Notes under the pieces: model-generated
Told to the model about the DNA's origin: nothing
Database searches by the model: none
What the model saw: only the letters and a program-made list of their open reading frames with translations
From: CAXXOK01 sp964640955
GTDB taxonomy: Bacteria; Bacillota; Clostridia; Christensenellales; Aristaeellaceae
Reading direction: 5' to 3'
NCBI GenBank assembly: GCA_964640955.1
Contig: CAZXJI010000006.1
Span: 1 to 64,000 of the forward strand
DNA length: 64,000 nt
Shown: piece after piece, positions 62,058 to 64,000 of the stretch
Position numbering within the stretch: position 1 is the first letter of the stretch
How the letters are laid out: each line of letters opens with the position of its first letter
Translations under genes and position numbers: made by a program

Positions 62058-62203
62058 CGAACCAAACGGACCGGCGGCTTCGTTTCGCCTGAGGTGAAAC
62101 GGCCGCCGCGTCCGGGCTTTCCGCCGGGGCGCCTCACCGCGCCGCGATCCGGAAGCGGAACGACCGCGGGCGCAGCCGGAAACGGCGGTGCGCACGGCCG
62201 TTG

Positions 62204-62232
62204 TTGTGGGGTTAGGACGATTGTGGTATAAT
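62204..62232 (+). promoter_or_regulatory. Promoter of adk-map
   Basis: Extended -10 TGG-TATAAT (62227-62232) with a weak -35 TTGTGG (62204-62209) at 17 bp. It gives adk and map an independent start within the cluster. Confidence 0.75.
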
Positions 62233-62272
62233 ACCTCTGCGCGCGTGTGCGCGGCTGTTGGGAGGATGGAGT

Positions 62273-62902
62273 ATGAACGTCATTTTTCTGGGCCCTCCGG
62301 GAGCGGGCAAGGGCACGCAGGCGCAGATCGTCTGCGCCAAGCTTGGCATTCCGCAGATTTCCACCGGGGATATGCTGCGCGCCGCCATCGCCCAAAAGAC
62401 GGAGACCGGCCTGAAAGCCAAAGGCTACATGGACGCGGGCCAGCTGGTGCCCGACGCCGTGGTGATCGCCATCGTCAAGGATCGGCTCGGCGACGCGGAC
62501 TGCCGTAAAGGCTACGTGCTGGACGGTTTTCCCCGCACGGTGGAGCAGGCCGGGGCGCTGGCCGGCATCGCCAAAATCGACGTGGTCGTGAACATCGCCG
62601 TGGAGGACGAAGCGCTCGTCAAGCGCCTGTCCAGCCGGTGGGTATGCCCCGTGTGCGGCGCGCCCTACCGCGCGGAGACCCTGAACGGGCAAACCATGTG
62701 TACCGCGGACGGCGCCACGCTGATCCAGCGCGACGACGACAAACCCGAAACGGTGCTTAACCGACTGGGCGTGTACCACCGCCAGACCGCTCCCCTGATC
62801 GACTTCTATGAAAAGGAAGGGCTCCTGCGCACGGTGGACGGCTCGGCCGGAATGGAAAACGTGACCCAGGCGATCCTTTCTACTCTAGAGGCGGCGACTT
62901 GA
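62273..62902 (+). CDS. adk: Adenylate kinase, zinc-containing lid
   Basis: Adk interconverts ATP plus AMP and two ADP. The 209-residue long form has P-loop GPPGAGKG (7-14), the AMP-binding domain and a lid with C125xxC128 ... C143xxD146, a Cys3-Asp zinc site seen in some Gram-positive Adks. GGGAGG sets the ATG at 62273. Its stop overlaps the map start. Confidence 0.97.
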   Translation: MNVIFLGPPGAGKGTQAQIVCAKLGIPQISTGDMLRAAIAQKTETGLKAKGYMDAGQLVPDAVVIAIVKDRLGDADCRKGYVLDGFPRTVEQAGALAGIAKIDVVVNIAVEDEALVKRLSSRWVCPVCGAPYRAETLNGQTMCTADGATLIQRDDDKPETVLNRLGVYHRQTAPLIDFYEKEGLLRTVDGSAGMENVTQAILSTLEAAT

Positions 62903-63684
62903 TGATTTACCTGAAAAATACCGAGCAGTTGAACTGCATGCGCAAGTCGGGCGCGCTGCTCTTTGAGGTGCTTTGCCGCCTCAAGGAAGCCGTCAAACCC
63001 GGCGTGAGCACCGCCGCGCTGGACGTGTACGCGGAGCAGTTGATTCGCAAGCACAAGGCGATCCCCTCCTTCCTCGACTACGAAGGCTATCCCGCCTCGC
63101 TGTGCGTATCCATCAACGAGCAGGTGGTGCACGGCATTCCGTCGGACAGCGTGATTCTCAAGGAAGGCGACGTGGTCAGCGTCGACTGCGGGCTGATCCT
63201 GGACGGATGGCAGGCGGACAGCGCCTTTACCGTGGGCGTGGGGAAGATAGACCCCAAAAACCGTCAGCTCATCGACGTGACGGAGGAGTGCTTTTTCAAG
63301 GGCGCCCGGCAGGCGCTCAACGGCAACCACCTGGGCGACGTCGGCCACGCGGTGCAGGCTTACGCCGAAAGCTTCGGCTACGGCGTGATCCGCGATCTGA
63401 CGGGCCACGGCATCGGCCGCAGCATGCACGAGGATCCCAGCGTGCCCAATTTCGGCAAGCCCGGCCACGGCGTGAAGCTGCGCCCGGGAATGACGCTGGC
63501 CATCGAACCCATGATCGCCATGGGGGATTACCACGTGAGCCAGCTGGAGGACGGGTGGACGATTGTGACCGACGACGGCGGCATCTGCTCGCATTACGAG
63601 CACACCATCGCCGTCAACGAAAAGGGACTGCCGGAACTGCTGACGTACCCCGGCTACGCGCTGACGGAGGAACCCAAGCCGTGA
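62902..63684 (+). CDS. map: Methionine aminopeptidase, type I
   Basis: MetAP removes the initiator Met. The 260 residues carry the five metal ligands in context: DCG (with the first Asp), DSAFTVGVG, the His in GHGIGRSMHEDP, the Glu in AIEPM and the last Glu in HYEHTIAV. ATG 62902 overlaps the adk stop by one base; TTG 62899 is the alternative. Confidence 0.97.
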   Translation: MIYLKNTEQLNCMRKSGALLFEVLCRLKEAVKPGVSTAALDVYAEQLIRKHKAIPSFLDYEGYPASLCVSINEQVVHGIPSDSVILKEGDVVSVDCGLILDGWQADSAFTVGVGKIDPKNRQLIDVTEECFFKGARQALNGNHLGDVGHAVQAYAESFGYGVIRDLTGHGIGRSMHEDPSVPNFGKPGHGVKLRPGMTLAIEPMIAMGDYHVSQLEDGWTIVTDDGGICSHYEHTIAVNEKGLPELLTYPGYALTEEPKP

Positions 63685-64000
63685 AAGCGAATCCGCTTGA
63701 GCCCGGCCGCGTGGTGGTTTCCACACAGGGCCACGACCGCGGGCGCAGGTTCGTGGTGGTCGGCGTGGTGGACGAGCGAACCGTGCTGATCGCCGACGGG
63801 GACACGCGCAAGCTGGAGAAGCCCAAAAAGAAGAAGCTGATGCACCTGCGCGCCGAACCCGGCATGGTAAAGGACGCGCTTTCGCCGGACGCGCGGCGCG
63901 CGCACACCGCCGACAGCGCCATCCGCAAGGCGCTCAAAGCCCTTTCGCCCGCGCAGCCGCAAAGCCCCGGGCAAGCCGACCGGAAAACCGACAAGGAGGA
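63681..64000 (+). CDS. KOW-domain RNA-binding protein (partial, runs off window)
   Basis: The GTG start at 63681 overlaps the map stop (GTGA). The visible 106 codons begin VKANPLEPGRVVVSTQGHDRGR with a KOW/L14e-type SH3-like barrel (VVVSTQGHDRGRRFVVVGVV, then RTVLIADGDTRKLEKPKKKK) and a basic tail. Such a gene usually sits between map and infA in Firmicutes. The window ends in AAGGAGGA, which may already be the RBS of infA, so the gene probably stops just beyond the edge. Confidence 0.85.
   Translation, partial: MKANPLEPGRVVVSTQGHDRGRRFVVVGVVDERTVLIADGDTRKLEKPKKKKLMHLRAEPGMVKDALSPDARRAHTADSAIRKALKALSPAQPQSPGQADRKTDKE

Overview
The window is high-GC DNA from a low-GC-phylum lineage. Gene content and order (rlmB-rae1-sigH, FHA-ftsW-PBP, T-box proS, CtsR-type clpB, S10-spc ribosomal cluster running into secY-adk-map-KOW) are those of Clostridia in the Firmicutes. 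PFOR, a candidate Re-citrate synthase and ThyX point to a strict anaerobe. The base composition and the membrane glycosyltransferase cluster would suit a Christensenellales-like gut organism, but the family is a guess. No prophage, CRISPR array, transposase or rRNA gene was found.

Layout. 1-364: the end of a hairpin-rich intergenic repeat. 365-8567 (minus strand): nifJ behind a structured leader, rsgA behind an 18-codon small ORF, and clpB behind a CtsR operator. 9056-17132 (plus): mrnC-thyX-rlmB-rae1-sigH, then FHA-ftsW-PBP for cell-wall synthesis. 17365-18309: an AEC transporter. 18317-25177: a T-box-controlled proS, then HAD phosphatase, birA, P1 peptidase, acpS and an unusual nnr gene fused to a pyrophosphatase-like domain. 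25249-26564 (minus): a CcdA/TlpA redox pair. 26872-29696: a class I aminotransferase, a cluster of DnaA-box-like sites, and a Re-citrate synthase-like gene.

29697-30614 is a gene-free hairpin mosaic containing a second copy of the repeat at position 1. 30615-32505 (minus): a short-chain dehydrogenase, a CorA-type transporter and a 32-codon leader ORF. 32761-39584: a DPM-type glycosyltransferase and three envelope-glycan-type genes, with a MITE-like element in the leader of the second. 39816-41709: a zinc-ribbon membrane protein and an autoregulated MerR/TipAS regulator. 41796-44602 (minus): a LacI regulator and a GH13 glucosidase. 45029-47845: split transketolase, nitroreductase and an ACT-domain protein. 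47947-49287: tRNA-Gly(CCC) and tuf. 49358-50798 (minus): an ECF sigma factor with a membrane partner. 51431-64000: the S10-spc ribosomal protein cluster, secY, adk, map and a KOW protein cut by the window edge.

Many promoters fit the sigma-A consensus with a 17-bp spacer, and operators sit where expected: CtsR after the clpB -10, a palindrome in a 19-bp spacer for merR, and a CAAACGTTTG palindrome for lacI. TTG and GTG starts are frequent and are well supported by ribosome binding sites. The most unusual items are the nnr-pyrophosphatase fusion, the hairpin mosaic repeats, two short elements with perfect terminal inverted repeats, the structured nifJ leader, the two small leader ORFs and the phased DnaA-box cluster.
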